A stretch of DNA of 64,000 nucleotides from Methylobacterium haplocladii (lineage in GTDB: Bacteria; Pseudomonadota; Alphaproteobacteria; Rhizobiales; Beijerinckiaceae), in assembly GCF_007992175.1 (NCBI RefSeq), contig NZ_BJZT01000040.1, forward strand, positions 25,022 through 89,021, in the 5' to 3' direction. The position numbers and the translations under genes were made by a program. How positions within the stretch are numbered: position 1 is the first letter of the stretch; every line of letters begins with the position of its first letter. This document shows positions 15,950 through 24,946 of the stretch, piece after piece. The notes beneath the pieces were generated by a model. That model was not told the origin of the DNA. It worked only from the letters and a program-made list of their open reading frames with translations, and searched no databases.

Positions 15950-17017
15950 TCAGCCGGGTCCGTGCGCCCGCGCCTCGGGCAATTGCAGATCGAGGGGGCT
16001 GGCGCGGGTGGCGTCGCCGCTCACCGCGATCTCGGCCTGGGCCGCGTAGGCCGCGATCAGACGCGGTCCGAGCTTCGGCACCCCGGGCCGCCCGGCGGCG
16101 GCGGCCTCGCCGGAGCCGGAGACGATCGACAGACGCACGGGCTCGCCGACGCCGGCGACGATCTCGATGCCGATGCCGCAGCTCACCGATTCCGCGGTGG
16201 CATCGAGGCATTCGGCTACGACCTCGGCCACGATCATGCCGAGGGCATTCGCCGTGCGCGGCTCGACGAGGCTGGTGCCCGAACCGCCGACGGTGACGCC
16301 GATGCGGCCGGCCCGGCGCAACTGGCCGAGGCCCGAGGCGAGGCGATGCAGGTAGTCGCGCAGGTCGATCGAGGCGATGTGCGGCGCCTCGTGCAGGTGC
16401 TGTTGAACGAGCGCGATGGCGCGCACGCGCTGGCCAAGGGCATCGAAGCTGCCGCGACAGGGCTCGGGCGCGGCCCGGCCATAGAGGCCGATCAGGCTCA
16501 CCATCACCTGAAGGTTGTTGCGGACCCGATGATAGATCTCGGCGAGCAACGTCTCCTTCTCGACGAGGGCGGCCTCGGCGTGATCCTCGGCGTTCTTGCG
16601 GTCGGTGATGTCGAAGCAGGAGCCGAGATAGCCGGTGAAGACGCCGTCTTCCACGAGCGGCCGAGCCGTATCGAGCAGCCAGCGATAGGCACCGTCGTTT
16701 CGGCGCAGGCGGAACTCGACCGTGAAGGGCTCGCGGGCATGGAAGGCTTCGGCAACGATCTTGGCGTGGCGCTCGAAATCGTCCGGGTGCAGCCCACGAC
16801 GCCAGCCTTCGCCGAGTTCTTCCTCGAGCGGGCGCCCGGTAAATTGCAGCCAGCATTCGTTGTGATGAAGCGCCCGACCCTCATGGTCCGAGCGCCACAT
16901 CATCAGGGGCACGTAATCGGCGAACCGCCGGAAATCGTCGCAGACGGCACGCGGGGCCGCCTCCGGTCTCGTGCCTGTCGATGGTGTGTCCGAAACCATT
17001 CCGCCGTTCGATCTCAA
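15950..17017 (-). CDS. PAS-domain sensor histidine kinase (HisKA_2 type) with degenerate ATPase domain
   Basis: The 355-residue protein has a PAS domain (about 25-140, containing MWRSDHEG, GRPLEE, HPDD and DITDRK) and no membrane segment. A HisKA_2 phosphoacceptor region follows with His163 in EIYHRVRNNLQ. The C-terminal third aligns in position with the ATP-binding domain, but the N-box Asn is replaced: the expected E-x-x-x-N-A reads E265-VVA-E269-C270. The glycine-rich G-box is also unrecognisable (GRPGVPKLGPRLI). It is cytoplasmic and probably senses a small ligand or redox state through PAS. Without an intact ATP site it may not autophosphorylate. No response regulator gene adjoins it. 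Confidence 0.8.
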   Translation of the reverse strand: MRSNGGMVSDTPSTGTRPEAAPRAVCDDFRRFADYVPLMMWRSDHEGRALHHNECWLQFTGRPLEEELGEGWRRGLHPDDFERHAKIVAEAFHAREPFTVEFRLRRNDGAYRWLLDTARPLVEDGVFTGYLGSCFDITDRKNAEDHAEAALVEKETLLAEIYHRVRNNLQVMVSLIGLYGRAAPEPCRGSFDALGQRVRAIALVQQHLHEAPHIASIDLRDYLHRLASGLGQLRRAGRIGVTVGGSGTSLVEPRTANALGMIVAEVVAECLDATAESVSCGIGIEIVAGVGEPVRLSIVSGSGEAAAAGRPGVPKLGPRLIAAYAAQAEIAVSGDATRASPLDLQLPEARAHGPG

Positions 17018-17190
17018 AGGATTGCCCGGCCCGCCTTGTTCGCATCGGACTCGCGGCGGTCAACGTGCCTCTCGGGGGGGCGTTCCGACTGAAAATGCGA
17101 TGCTATGTAATATTGTAGACACGACACTGGACAACCCGACGCCCGGGAGCCGGGCAGCGGCGATCCGCACCGGCCGATCCAGTGGCCCGC

Positions 17191-18669
17191 TCAGCGGATT
17201 TCCTCGTGCCAGGTGCGGCCGTCGCGTTCGATCAGGGCGATGGCGGCAGTCGGCCCCCAGCTCCCGGCGGCGTAAGGGCGCGGCGGCTCGGGGCGGTCTG
17301 CCCAGGCCTTGAGCAGCCTGTCGGCCCATTCCCAGGCCGCCTCGACCTCGTCGCGGCGCATGAACAGGGTCGCGTTTCCGCGTACCACGTCCATCAGCAG
17401 CCGCTCGTAGGAATCCGGATAACGCTGCTTGAAAGTCTCTTCGAAGGAGATGTCGAGGTTGGTCGGGCGCAGCCGCATGCCGCCGGGACCCGGATCCTTC
17501 GTCATCACTTCGAGCTTCATGCCCTCCTCGGGCTGCAGCCGGATGACGAGCCGGTTCGGCTCGCGCCCGAACGCCTCGTCGGGGAAGATTGAGAAGGGCG
17601 AGGCGCGGAACTGCACCACGATCTCCGAATGTTTGCTCGGCAGGCGCTTGCCCGTGCGCAGGTAGAACGGCACGCCGGCCCAGCGGGCCGAGCGCACCTC
17701 GAGCTTCAGAGCGACGAAGGTCTCGGTGCGGCTGGTGGCATCGGTGCCGAGGTCGGTCTGGTAGCTCGGGACGCTCTTCCCCGCTACGACGCCCGCTGCG
17801 TATTGGCCGCGCACGGTGACCGCCTGCACGTCGGCCGGGGTGATGGGTTTCAGGGCGCGCAGCACCTTCAGCTTCTCGTCGCGCACCGAATTAGCGTCGA
17901 GGGAGAGCGGGCTCTCCATCGCCGTGAGGCAGAGCAACTGCAGGATGTGGTTCTGCACCATGTCGCGCAGGGCGCCGGAGGTGTCGTAATAGCCGCCGCG
18001 CCCCTCGACGCCAACGGTCTCGCCCACGGTGATCTGGACGTGGTCGATCACGTCCGCGTTCCAGAGCCGTTCGAAGATCGTGTTGGCGAAGCGGAGCGCC
18101 AGCAGGTTCTGCACCGTCTCCTTGCCGAGATAGTGGTCGATCCGGAAGATCTGGCTCTCGGGGAAGACCGCGCCGACGCCGTCGTTGATGGCCTGGGCGG
18201 ATTTCAGGTCCTTGCCGATCGGCTTCTCGAGCACGACGCGGGTCTTCTCGCCGACGAGCCCGCAGCGTTCGATGTTCCGGCAGATGGCGCCGTAGAGGTC
18301 GGGCGAGGTGGCGAGGTAGAATGGCCGGATCTGGTCCGGCCGCTCGTCGAGCAGCGCCTTCAGCTCGTCCCAGCCGTCGCTGCCGAGGGCGTCGACCGCC
18401 ACGTACTGAACGTGGTCGACGAAGCTCGTGAGCGAGGCCTCGTCGAGGTGATGCGACGGGATGAATTCCCGCAGGGCCTCGCGGGCGCGATCACGGAACG
18501 CCTCGGTCGACAACTCCGTGCGCGAGGCGCCGATGATGCGGCTGCTGCCGGGAATCTGGCCATCGCGAAACCGGTAGTAGAGCGCCGGGAGGAGCTTGCG
18601 CCGTGTCAGATCGCCGGTGGCGCCGAACACCACGTAGTCGAAGGAGGCGACGGGAATGATGGTGGCCAA
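17191..18669 (-). CDS. zwf: Glucose-6-phosphate 1-dehydrogenase
   Basis: The 492-residue enzyme oxidises glucose 6-phosphate to 6-phosphogluconolactone with NADP, feeding the oxidative pentose phosphate or Entner-Doudoroff route. The nucleotide-binding motif GATGDLTRRKLLP lies at 16-28, the substrate and catalytic motif RIDHYLGKETVQN in the first half, and the conserved FYLRTGKRL later. Length and motif order match bacterial Zwf. pgl and edd are not adjacent. The gene is preceded by a 385-bp gap shared with the divergent L,D-transpeptidase gene. Confidence 0.96.
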   Translation of the reverse strand: MATIIPVASFDYVVFGATGDLTRRKLLPALYYRFRDGQIPGSSRIIGASRTELSTEAFRDRAREALREFIPSHHLDEASLTSFVDHVQYVAVDALGSDGWDELKALLDERPDQIRPFYLATSPDLYGAICRNIERCGLVGEKTRVVLEKPIGKDLKSAQAINDGVGAVFPESQIFRIDHYLGKETVQNLLALRFANTIFERLWNADVIDHVQITVGETVGVEGRGGYYDTSGALRDMVQNHILQLLCLTAMESPLSLDANSVRDEKLKVLRALKPITPADVQAVTVRGQYAAGVVAGKSVPSYQTDLGTDATSRTETFVALKLEVRSARWAGVPFYLRTGKRLPSKHSEIVVQFRASPFSIFPDEAFGREPNRLVIRLQPEEGMKLEVMTKDPGPGGMRLRPTNLDISFEETFKQRYPDSYERLLMDVVRGNATLFMRRDEVEAAWEWADRLLKAWADRPEPPRPYAAGSWGPTAAIALIERDGRTWHEEIR

Positions 18670-19054
18670 AGGCTAAGCTCCCGGGGGCTTGCGGCGTCGC
18701 GGCGATCCGGAAGGCTTCGGGCCGCGATGCGCGACCCTAGCCTCCGGGCCATGGCCTCCGCAACGTTCGTGCCCCATCCGCGTCCCGCCGGCCTCGGAGG
18801 GAAAAGCGGGCGGCAGCGGGCCGGGAAGGACGCCTGACTGGTGTAAAACCCTGACCCGCTGGACGTTCGGCGCCGCAAGCGGCACCGGAGCGACGCTGGC
18901 CTTGTAGACCGCCCGCCGCCGGGAGACACCCCGGATCGCTACGGATGGCCGTCACGGGCCCTCGCGTGCCGATCCGCACCCGGACGCGCGGCGGATGAGG
19001 GGAATGGTAACCATCCACGCGCATCGTCGCCGCACGACCCAATCGAGGCCGGCG
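18670..19054. other. Divergent intergenic region between zwf and the L,D-transpeptidase gene
   Basis: No coding region, RNA gene or convincing promoter motif is visible. It must carry the two divergent promoters. A Met-start extension of the transpeptidase frame covers its last 60 bp (from 18995), but a signal-peptide argument favours the start at 19055. Confidence 0.5.
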
Positions 19055-20641
19055 ATGTTGTTGCGTCATCACACCTACAACCGTGCGACGGCGCTCGCGC
19101 CGATGACGGTGCTTCTGCTGATGGGCGTCGCCGTCGCCGAGCCCGTGCCGGACACGCGGCCGGCGCCCGCGCCGCTGCCGCTCTCGGTGCAGCCCTCCAC
19201 GCAGGAGCAGGCGCCGCCCGCCCCGCCGCAGGCCGCCCAGAGCGTCCCGGCTCCCGTCATCAAGAAAACGCGAGAACTGCCGGCGACGGTCTACGCCAAG
19301 GTCTCGGAAGACCCAACGCCGACGCTGGCGCCCGCGACCTTCCTGGCCACCATGCGCATGGCCGAGCACTACAAGGCGCTGGCCGAGGCCGGCGGCTGGA
19401 GCCCCGTCCCGGCCGGCACCAGCCTGAAGCCGGGCGACCGCAACCCGGCCGTCGCGGCGCTTCGCGGCCATCTCGTCATGACCGGCGACCTCGCGGCGAA
19501 CGCCACGCATTCCGACCTCTACGACGAGCCGTTGGTCAACGCGGTCAAAGCCTTCCAGGCCCGCCACGGCCTGCCGGAATCGGGCCTGGTGCAGCGGCTC
19601 ACCGTCGCCGCGCTGAACGTCCCGGCCAGCGTGCGGCAGCGCCAGCTCGCGGCCTCGGCCGAGCGGCTGATCGGCTCGAAATTTCCGTTCGGCGAGCGCT
19701 ACGTCGTCGTGAACATCCCGTCCGCCACCGTCGAAGCGGTGGAGAACGGTGGGGTGGCGCGCCGCTACGTCGCCGTCGTCGGCAAGCCCGACAAGGCGAC
19801 GCCCTCGGTCGAGACCCGAGTCACCGACGTCAACCTCAACCCGACCTGGACCCTGCCCGTCTCGGTGATCAAGAACGAGATCATCCCGACGATGCGCAAG
19901 AACCCGGGGTATCTCGCCAAGAACCACATCCGCATGCTCGGCCCCGGCGGCGTCGAGGTCGATTCCACGACCTTCGACTGGAGCGGCGAGAAGGCGGTCA
20001 ACTACATGCTGCGGCAGGATTCCGGCTTCGACAACTCGCTCGGCCAGGTCCGCATCGACATGCCGAACAAGTATGCCGTCTACATGCACGACACGCCGTC
20101 GAAGTCGCTTTTCGCCGGCAACGTCCGCTTCCACTCGCACGGCTGCGTACGCGTCGGGCAGGTCAAGGAATTCGCGGCCTGGCTGCTGCAGGGCACCGAA
20201 GGGCCGAACGGCGCCGGCTCGACCTGGGGCCCGATCGAGATCGAGAGCGGCATCGCCACCGGCGAGAAGCGCGACATCAAGCTCGTGAAGCCGGTGCCGG
20301 TCACCTTCGTCTATCTCACCGGCTACGCCACCCCCGACGGCCGCGCGCATTTTCGCGACGACATCTACGGCCTCGACACGCCCGGAACGCCGGCCCCGTC
20401 GGCCGCCACCGACGTCGTGACCACCGGCTCGATCACGCCGCGCCCGGTCATCAAGCCGGCCCGAGCCGGACAGGCCGTGCCGACGACCGCCGACCTCGTG
20501 CCGGCGGCGCCCCCCGTGACGCGCGCCAAGCCGCCCGCTCCGGCACCGAAGCCGGAAGCGGCTCGCCGGACTCCGAGCGAGCGGCCGCCCGCGCGCGAAC
20601 GCGAGTTTCTACCGCCGGGGCTCGTCGGCCCGCGGGGTTGA
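19055..20641 (+). CDS. L,D-transpeptidase with peptidoglycan-binding domain (YcbB-like)
   Basis: ATG 19055 gives a signal peptide (MLLRHHTYNRATALAPMTVL...) and has GAGG 6 bp upstream; the frame is open from 18995. The 528-residue product has a proline-rich linker, a PG_binding_1-type helical domain (LKPGDRNPAVAALRGHL ... VNAVKAFQARHGLPESG) and a YkuD catalytic domain. The catalytic domain shows the signature HSHGCVRV, with the nucleophilic cysteine and its histidine. It should form 3-3 crosslinks or attach proteins to peptidoglycan in the periplasm. The C-terminal 100 residues are a proline/alanine-rich tail of no recognised fold. LdtD/YcbB is the closest architecture. Confidence 0.9.
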   Translation: MLLRHHTYNRATALAPMTVLLLMGVAVAEPVPDTRPAPAPLPLSVQPSTQEQAPPAPPQAAQSVPAPVIKKTRELPATVYAKVSEDPTPTLAPATFLATMRMAEHYKALAEAGGWSPVPAGTSLKPGDRNPAVAALRGHLVMTGDLAANATHSDLYDEPLVNAVKAFQARHGLPESGLVQRLTVAALNVPASVRQRQLAASAERLIGSKFPFGERYVVVNIPSATVEAVENGGVARRYVAVVGKPDKATPSVETRVTDVNLNPTWTLPVSVIKNEIIPTMRKNPGYLAKNHIRMLGPGGVEVDSTTFDWSGEKAVNYMLRQDSGFDNSLGQVRIDMPNKYAVYMHDTPSKSLFAGNVRFHSHGCVRVGQVKEFAAWLLQGTEGPNGAGSTWGPIEIESGIATGEKRDIKLVKPVPVTFVYLTGYATPDGRAHFRDDIYGLDTPGTPAPSAATDVVTTGSITPRPVIKPARAGQAVPTTADLVPAAPPVTRAKPPAPAPKPEAARRTPSERPPAREREFLPPGLVGPRG

Positions 20642-20841
20642 GGACGTCGAGGGTTCGGGTCTTCGGAACGTCCTGAGACGGTCCGCCGCCACGATCGAAA
20701 CCGCCACGCTTGCGTTTGGCGCGGCGAGATTCCACGTGTCTCGCCGTTGCCCGCGGCCGACGGCCGCTTCCACACGCCACGTGCGAGAGCCTGCCGCCAG
20801 AGCCGGCCCGGCGCGGCGTCGCCCAAGGACGAACCCCTTTC

Positions 20842-21759
20842 ATGACGATGCTGTCCCGCTTTCTGCGCCCAAGCGCGCTCGCCCTGTCGCTCATGCTGCC
20901 CGGCGCCGCGCTGGCGCAGGAGACCAGCGCCACGCCGTCGGCGCCGTCTGCCGCCGCGCCGGCTGCGAAACTCTCGCCCGACACCGTGGTCGCCAAGGTC
21001 AACGGCAACCCGATCACCCAGGGCGATCTCAACATCGCCGGCGAAGACCCGGCCCTGTCGCTGCCCGGCGTCGACGAGGCCGGCAAGAAGGGCCTGCTCG
21101 TCGATTACATGATCGATCTGCGCGTCGGCGCACAGGCGGCCGACGCGGCAAAGGTCGGCGACTCGCCGGAGTTCAAGCGCAAGCTCGCCTACTTCCGGGA
21201 CAAGCTCCTGCTCGACGACTACCTCGAGCAGGAGGCCAAGAAGGCGGTGACGCCGGACGCGGCCAAGGCGCTCTACGACCAGACCGTCAAGGCGATGAAG
21301 CCGGAGGAGGAAGTGCACGCCCGGCACATCCTCGTCGACAACGAGGCCGACGCCAAGAAGATCGCCGCGCGCGTGAAGGGCGGCGAGGACTTCGCCAAAA
21401 TCGCCGGAGAAACCTCGAAGGATCCCGGCTCGAAGGCCGAGGGTGGCGATCTCGGCTGGTTCACCAAGGAGCGCATGGTCGCCCCCTTCGCCGAGGCCGC
21501 CTTCAAGATGAGCCCGGGCCAAGTCTCAGACCCGATCAAGACCCAATTCGGCTGGCACGTGATCAAGCTCGAGGAGAAGCGTACCAAGCCGGTGCCGAGC
21601 TTCGACGAGATGAAGGAGCAGGTCGACCAGTACCTGACCCGCAAGGCCCAGCAGGACGTCATCCTGAAGCTGCGCGAGGCGGCGAAGGTCGAGCGCACGG
21701 ACGCGGCACCGACCGCGCCGCCTCCCGTGGTGCCGCCGGCGGACGCTTCGAAGAACTGA
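20842..21759 (+). CDS. Periplasmic parvulin-type peptidyl-prolyl isomerase
   Basis: The 305-residue protein has a signal peptide (end near ALAQ) and N-terminal SurA-like helices (VVAKVNGNPITQGDLNIAG). A parvulin domain follows, with EVHARHILVDNEADAKKI, GGDLGWFTKE and FGWHVIKLEEKR as its landmarks. It should catalyse cis-trans isomerisation of prolyl bonds in exported or outer-membrane proteins. The last 30 residues are a proline-rich tail. ATG 20842 is used because it opens the signal peptide, although the frame is open 132 bp upstream. It is convergent with the DsbA-like gene, which is another envelope folding factor. Confidence 0.9.
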   Translation: MTMLSRFLRPSALALSLMLPGAALAQETSATPSAPSAAAPAAKLSPDTVVAKVNGNPITQGDLNIAGEDPALSLPGVDEAGKKGLLVDYMIDLRVGAQAADAAKVGDSPEFKRKLAYFRDKLLLDDYLEQEAKKAVTPDAAKALYDQTVKAMKPEEEVHARHILVDNEADAKKIAARVKGGEDFAKIAGETSKDPGSKAEGGDLGWFTKERMVAPFAEAAFKMSPGQVSDPIKTQFGWHVIKLEEKRTKPVPSFDEMKEQVDQYLTRKAQQDVILKLREAAKVERTDAAPTAPPPVVPPADASKN

Positions 21760-21780
21760 TCGAAGGGACGACCGGATCGC

Positions 21781-22467
21781 CTACCCGCAGGCGATCTGGT
21801 CGCAACGCCGCATCGCCGCGATCATGCGGGCGAGCGCCTTCGGGCCGGGATGGCCCAGAAGCCCGATATTGCCGAGGACGTAGGAGGGCGTGGCGGTCAG
21901 GCCGAGATTGGCCGCGACGTGCATCTGGGCGGTCAGCGCCTGCCGGATCTCCTCGCTGTCGCCGATGGTCTCCAGCTCGGCGCGGGACACGCCGGCTTTG
22001 GCGGCGATGTCGAGGGCCTTGAGGCCGTCGATCTTGCCCGGCGTGCCGAGCAGTTGCCCGTAGACCTTGAAGGCCGCTGCCGAGCCGAGCTTGCGCTGCA
22101 CGCCGAGCGCAACCTTGGCGGCCTGGGCCGACATCGGCGAGAGGATCGGGTTGTTGACGAGGCCGATCCGCAGCGACGGGTCGCTCGCGGCGAGCGCCGA
22201 GATGTCTGCGGCGGCCTGCCGGCAATACGGGCAGTTGTAGTCGAAGAACTCGTAGAGCACGACCTCGGCGTCGCGCGGGCCGATATAGGTGATGCCCTTC
22301 AGCTCGGCGATCTGGCCTGTGATCTCGCCCGGCAGGCGCATGTTGGCGATCGGCCGGCCGTCGTCGTTGTCGACCTTGAAGGTCTGGCCGTAGCTCTGGG
22401 CCAGCGCCGGTCCGGCAAGGGCGACAGCGGCTGAGGCGGCGAGGAAGCGGCGGCGGTCGAGGCTCAT
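21781..22467 (-). CDS. DsbA-family thiol:disulfide oxidoreductase
   Basis: The 228-residue protein has an N-terminal signal with DRRRFLAAS, which resembles a twin-arginine motif. A thioredoxin-fold DsbA domain follows with the active site CPYC (Cys79, Cys82) in FFDYNCPYCRQAAADI. A cis-proline segment TATPSYVLGN lies near the C-terminus. It is probably a periplasmic disulfide oxidase or isomerase of the Com1/BdbD-like group. It is convergent with the PPIase gene across 21 bp. Confidence 0.88.
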   Translation of the reverse strand: MSLDRRRFLAASAAVALAGPALAQSYGQTFKVDNDDGRPIANMRLPGEITGQIAELKGITYIGPRDAEVVLYEFFDYNCPYCRQAAADISALAASDPSLRIGLVNNPILSPMSAQAAKVALGVQRKLGSAAAFKVYGQLLGTPGKIDGLKALDIAAKAGVSRAELETIGDSEEIRQALTAQMHVAANLGLTATPSYVLGNIGLLGHPGPKALARMIAAMRRCDQIACG

Positions 22468-22650
22468 GGACGGTCCTGTGAGCCGAGACGATGGCTGAAG
22501 TTCGGCCTTTTGTCCGTGGACTTCCCCCGTGACCGGCTGAAGTCGTCCGCCGCATCAGCGGCGGCGCGCAGTCGCGCTTGCCAGCGGCCGGCCGCCGGGA
22601 GAGCCGCATCTCCTGATCAGTGGTGCCAGGCCGCCGGTGCCGACTGTCGA

Positions 22651-23958
22651 TCAGGCCGCCCGAGGCTCACGGCTCTGCCGCCACCAGACCCAGGCGCAGA
22701 GCAGCGCGACGGGGATGCCGATCACCGAGGTGCCGACGAAGAACCAGGCGAAGCCGAGCGCCTTGACCGCGACGCCCGAGGTCATCGCCAGCAGGTTGCC
22801 CGGCAGGGCCACGAGCGAGGTCATCAGCGCGAACTGGCTCGCCGCATGGAGGTCCGAGGTCAGCGTCGACATGTAGGTGATCAGCACGATCGAGGCGAAG
22901 GCATAGGCGAAGGACTCGATCCCGACCGCGACCACGAAGGTCCAGTAGGCGCCGCCGTCGTGGTCGCCGTAGAGCGCGAGATAGGCCAGCGCGAGGTGCG
23001 CGGCGGAGCCGAACACCGTGCCGAACAGCAGCGTCGGCATGATGCCGATACGCGGGATCATCCAGCCGCCGAGGAAGGTCGCGCCGATGGCGAGCCAGAA
23101 ACCGTAGACCTTCACCACCGTCGCGATGTCGGCATCCGAATAGTGCAGTGTCACGAAGAGAGGGTTCGCCATCGCGGTCGAGACGTAACCGGGCATGCGG
23201 AAGCCCGCGATCAGGATCAGGATCGGCAGCGCCATCGGCCCGAGCCGGTGGAGCAGGTCCTTGATCGGCGCCCAGATCGTCGCTGCGAAATTCATCGGCG
23301 CGCGGGCGGCATCCTCGTCGACCGCCGGCTCGGGCGCGAGCCACGCCGCGATCACGCTCGGCAGCATCAGCGCCGCCATCACGAGATAGGCGGCCTTCCA
23401 GCCATGTTCGCCCGCGACGATGAGCGCGCCCGCGCCGGCCACCAGCGAGCCGACGCGCCAGCCGATCTCCGACCAGGACGACATCAGCGGTAGCTCCGCC
23501 TTCGACACCACGGCGATCCGCCATCCGTCGACGGTGATGTCCTGCGTCGCCCCGGCGACGCCGAGCGCCAGGGAGAACGCGATCGTCCAGCCGAGCCAGT
23601 TTTCGGGATTGCCGAACGCGATCCCCGCCAACGCCCCCGCGACGCCGATCTGCGACAGCAGGATCCAGCCCCGCCGCCGCCCGAGCCAGGCGCCCAGCAG
23701 GGGCGCGTCGTAACGCTCCAGGAACGGCGCCCACAGGAACTTGAGCTTGTAGGGAAAGGTCAACCCGAACAGCCAGCCGATCGTCTCGATCGGCACCCCG
23801 GCCCGCGTCAGCCAGACCGATTGCGTCGCGTAGATCAGCGGGAAGGCCATCCCCGAGCCGACCCCGAGAAACAGGCCCGCTGCGATCCGGCGATCCCGGA
23901 ACAGCGGTGCCAGGAAGGACGTGCGCCGAGGTGCGGCTTCGATCGCGGGAGCCTGCAT
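22651..23958 (-). CDS. AmpG-like MFS permease
   Basis: ATG 23958 is chosen; the frame extends upstream to 24021 without a better ribosome site. The product of about 435 residues has 12 predicted membrane segments. AmpG-type sequences are present: LFLGVGSGMAFPLIYATQSVWL, LKFLWAPFLERYD and RRRGWILLSQ. The family imports anhydro-muropeptides for recycling and is linked to beta-lactamase induction, but it also includes other acetyl-CoA or unknown transporters. No ampD, nagZ or ampC gene adjoins. The substrate remains an inference. Confidence 0.78.
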   Translation of the reverse strand: MQAPAIEAAPRRTSFLAPLFRDRRIAAGLFLGVGSGMAFPLIYATQSVWLTRAGVPIETIGWLFGLTFPYKLKFLWAPFLERYDAPLLGAWLGRRRGWILLSQIGVAGALAGIAFGNPENWLGWTIAFSLALGVAGATQDITVDGWRIAVVSKAELPLMSSWSEIGWRVGSLVAGAGALIVAGEHGWKAAYLVMAALMLPSVIAAWLAPEPAVDEDAARAPMNFAATIWAPIKDLLHRLGPMALPILILIAGFRMPGYVSTAMANPLFVTLHYSDADIATVVKVYGFWLAIGATFLGGWMIPRIGIMPTLLFGTVFGSAAHLALAYLALYGDHDGGAYWTFVVAVGIESFAYAFASIVLITYMSTLTSDLHAASQFALMTSLVALPGNLLAMTSGVAVKALGFAWFFVGTSVIGIPVALLCAWVWWRQSREPRAA

Positions 23959-24052
23959 GCCGGTTCGGGCCTCGCATCCATTCGAGCGAGCTCTTGGATG
24001 AGGGTTCGACGCTACGGTCAAGCCCCACAGATCGGTCGCCGAGAGCGAGCTT

Positions 24053-24167
24053 CGTCATTCCGGGGCGCCGAAGGCGAACCCGGAATCCATGTCGGGGCTC
24101 AACGCCTCGATTCACCGACGCATCACGGGTGGATTCCGGGTTCCGCTGCGCGGCCCCGGAATGACGG
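24053..24167. repeat. Palindromic repeat of the CGTCATTCCGGGG family (copy 2)
   Basis: It begins CGTCATTCCGGGGCGCCGAA and ends with the complementary CCCCGGAATGACGG. Inner arms GAACCCGGAATCCA and TGGATTCCGGGTTC pair as well. The same family occurs at 11968-12067. It lies between the AmpG-like permease gene and the padR stop. Confidence 0.65.
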
Positions 24168-24203
24168 GCAGAGGGAATACCGCAACCTCGTCGGCGCGCG
24201 CCC

Positions 24204-24782
24204 TCACACCTGCTCCAGCGTCGTCGCGGCCGTATCGATCGCCGCCGCGACGGCATTGATCTGGGCCTCGTCGAGCGGGCCGCGCGACAGGCGCAGGCGG
24301 AGCGCCAGCTTCAGATTCTCCATGGCCCGCACGATCTGCGGGGCTGGGCCGCCGCCGTGCCGGCGGCCGGATTCGTCCATGCGTTCCATCAGCGCCTCGA
24401 GCGTCGGGCGGTGGGCGTCGAGATAGGCGCGGCCCTCGTCGGTGATGGTGTGCAGCTTCTTGGCGCCGTCCCCGTCGCTGACGGTCACGTGGCCGAGGTC
24501 CTGCAGCATGGTGAGGGTCGGATAGATCGTGCCCGGGCTCGGGCTGTAGGCGCCGCCGACGCGCTCCTCGATCGCCTTGATGATCTCGTAGCCGTAGCAG
24601 GGTTTTTCCGCGATCAGGTTGAGGACGACGAGGCGCAGGTCGCCATGGCCGAAGAAGCGGCCGGGACCGCCGTGCCGGCCGGGACCGCGGTGACGGGGCG
24701 GGCCGCCGAAGGGTCGGTCGTCGTCGCGCTCGTGGCGGGCGAAGTACCAATCCTGACGGGGGTCTTGGAAGCGGGGATGCAT
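24204..24782 (-). CDS. PadR-family transcriptional regulator
   Basis: The 192-residue protein begins with a histidine/arginine/glycine-rich segment (residues 1-45, HRGPGRHGGPGRFFGHGDLR). A PadR winged helix follows (LVVLNLIAEKPCYGYEIIKAIEER, SPGTIYPTLTMLQDLGHV) and then a C-terminal dimerisation helix region. PadR proteins usually repress genes for stress, detoxification or efflux functions and often themselves. The gene lies downstream of the acyltransferase fusion but behind a terminator and its own palindromic operator (24789-24843), so it is its own unit. The His-rich N-terminus could bind metal; that is speculation. Confidence 0.88.
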   Translation of the reverse strand: MHPRFQDPRQDWYFARHERDDDRPFGGPPRHRGPGRHGGPGRFFGHGDLRLVVLNLIAEKPCYGYEIIKAIEERVGGAYSPSPGTIYPTLTMLQDLGHVTVSDGDGAKKLHTITDEGRAYLDAHRPTLEALMERMDESGRRHGGGPAPQIVRAMENLKLALRLRLSRGPLDEAQINAVAAAIDTAATTLEQV

Positions 24783-24788
24783 GATGGA

Positions 24789-24843
24789 TTCCGATCGTGT
24801 TTCGATATGTCGATTATTTAGATATATCGAAACACGATCGGAA
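24789..24843. promoter_or_regulatory. Perfect 20-bp inverted repeat at the padR promoter (candidate autorepressor operator)
   Basis: The left arm (24789-24808, starting TTCCGATCGTG) is the exact reverse complement of the right arm (24824-24843), with a 15-bp A+T-rich spacer. The inner part contains ATAT-type half sites (CGATATGT ... ATATATCG) like known PadR operators. It ends only 6 bp from the padR start codon, so bound repressor would block transcription or initiation. Confidence 0.65.
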
Positions 24844-24892
24844 CGCAAGAGGCTGCGGCTGTGACCGCGTTCGGCCGCGTTTCGACACGAAA

Positions 24893-24921
24893 AACCCGGC
24901 TCGCGTGTTGCGAGCCGGGTT
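24893..24921 (-). terminator. Rho-independent terminator of the acyltransferase fusion gene
   Basis: AACCCGGCTCGC and GCGAGCCGGGTT form a perfect 12-bp stem with a 5-nt loop. On the minus strand it is followed by TTT, part of a run of five T from the end of the stem. It lies 26 bp beyond the stop of the minus-strand gene at 24947. Confidence 0.8.
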
Positions 24922-24946
24922 CGGGATCGGCCAACCGTTGGGAGCT

